Shown piece after piece: positions 57,665 to 58,021 of a DNA stretch of 58,021 nt (its first letter is position 1; every line of letters begins with the position of its first letter). The DNA comes from RGIG3077 sp964490175 (lineage in GTDB: Bacteria > Bacillota > Clostridia > Oscillospirales > Ruminococcaceae). The stretch lies in NCBI GenBank assembly GCA_964490175.1, contig CAZBAI010000010.1:1-58021 (forward strand), given 5' to 3'. Made by a program: the position numbers and the translations under genes. Below the pieces are notes generated by a model. That model had not been told where the DNA came from and ran no database searches. It was given only the letters and a program-made list of their open reading frames with translations.

Positions 57665-58021
57665 CATCTATATCCACCTCCTCAAAGAGATATTGTTTTC
57701 CTTTCATAATCATTGAGAACTCAAAACTTAGATAATCCCCAATCGTTTTATCAAAATCTGCTTCTGTTGGAATTTCATCATTAAAATAATAAAAGCTATG
57801 TAACCACTCATCATCTGCTTCAATAGTTGTTTGAACACAGAATTTTGTTTCACTGTCAATTCGGTCAAACCACACATCAAGCAAATGCTGTTTTTTGTCT
57901 TTTGCTGACTCTGTTTCCAACAAGCCAATGTGAGGGGCAACCTTATATCCATCATCTTCAAAGTTTATAAATTTACATACTTTATCAGTCGGGTGAGGTT
58001 CGCCCGCTGTAAATACAGCAA
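57648..58021 (-). CDS. hypothetical protein, partial, probable mobile-element cargo
   Basis: The last 124 residues of a minus-strand frame run off the right edge; the visible start is AVFTAGEPHPTDKVCKF. It ends with an acidic stretch (FEEVDIDDDIDR). No family was recognised. The codon choice (ACA, GAA, AAA, TTT, TTG) looks more A+T-rich than the GCC/GGC-rich neighbours, fitting foreign DNA. Its position just inside the spoVT break suggests that it belongs to the inserted element. Confidence 0.6.
   Translation of the reverse strand, partial: AVFTAGEPHPTDKVCKFINFEDDGYKVAPHIGLLETESAKDKKQHLLDVWFDRIDSETKFCVQTTIEADDEWLHSFYYFNDEIPTEADFDKTIGDYLSFEFSMIMKGKQYLFEEVDIDDDIDR

Overview
The window looks like chromosome of an anaerobic, spore-forming Clostridia bacterium, probably an Oscillospiraceae/Ruminococcaceae-type gut or rumen organism. 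This is inferred from the gene content: sporulation genes yqfC, yqfD and ylbJ, a Bacillus-like S10 ribosomal operon and ylxM-ffh-rpsP-khpA-rimM-trmD operon, ferredoxin-dependent 2-oxoacid oxidation, a ferredoxin:thioredoxin-reductase-like protein, and glycosidases for plant or host glycans. No rRNA, tRNA, CRISPR array or intact insertion sequence was found.

Layout. 1-3.1 kb: 5' end of the S10 operon (rpsJ-rplC-rplD-rplW-rplB, minus strand) behind a roughly 360-nt leader with a consensus promoter, a possible Cys-rich leader peptide and a terminator-like hairpin. 3.2-6.3 kb: minus-strand genes for two HD-domain phosphohydrolases and a GT39-like membrane protein. 6.4-11.2 kb: plus-strand P-loop ATPase, a BspA-type LRR/zinc-ribbon protein and a four-subunit 2-oxoacid:ferredoxin oxidoreductase. 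11.6-16.2 kb: DUF951-prfA-sua5-coaE-M18 aminopeptidase. 16.2-23.6 kb: GH31 alpha-xylosidase behind a LacI-type operator, ferredoxin, HPr, then the trmD to ylxM operon (minus strand). 23.7-30.4 kb: surface and envelope genes, a CIRCE-preceded Hsp20, a lipoprotein and an M23 peptidase. 30.8-35.3 kb: GH36 alpha-galactosidase and GH74 xyloglucanase-like lipoprotein operon. 35.5-43.2 kb: mutS2, recO, yqzL, era, ybeY, phoH, yqfD, yqfC on the minus strand. 43.3-44.7 kb: ylbJ and a small Cys protein. 44.8-49.0 kb: glycolytic operon pgk-tpiA-(membrane protein)-gpmI. 49.1-51.2 kb: thioredoxin with an FTR-like partner, then AraC and TetR regulators. 51.4-55.8 kb: P1B-type metal ATPase and a GH59 galactocerebrosidase-like enzyme. 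56.1-58.0 kb: an ATPase-CYTH fusion, then a SpoVT/AbrB start broken after 11 codons, followed by DNA that looks foreign.

How it fits together: GH31, GH36 and GH74 have the activities needed to take xyloglucan and alpha-galactosides apart. Sugars would feed pgk-tpiA-gpmI, and 2-oxoacids would be oxidised to reduced ferredoxin, which could also reduce thioredoxin through the FTR-like protein.

The most unusual signal is a 166-nt element present twice (35295-35460 and 41395-41560), about 90 percent identical, with several stems, two compensatory base-pair changes and mutually exclusive pairings. Both copies lie in the same orientation, upstream of a minus-strand gene. Copy 1 starts at a good promoter and would form the 5' leader of the alpha-galactosidase/GH74 operon. 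It could be a cis-regulatory RNA or a small palindrome-bounded mobile element; the window alone cannot decide.
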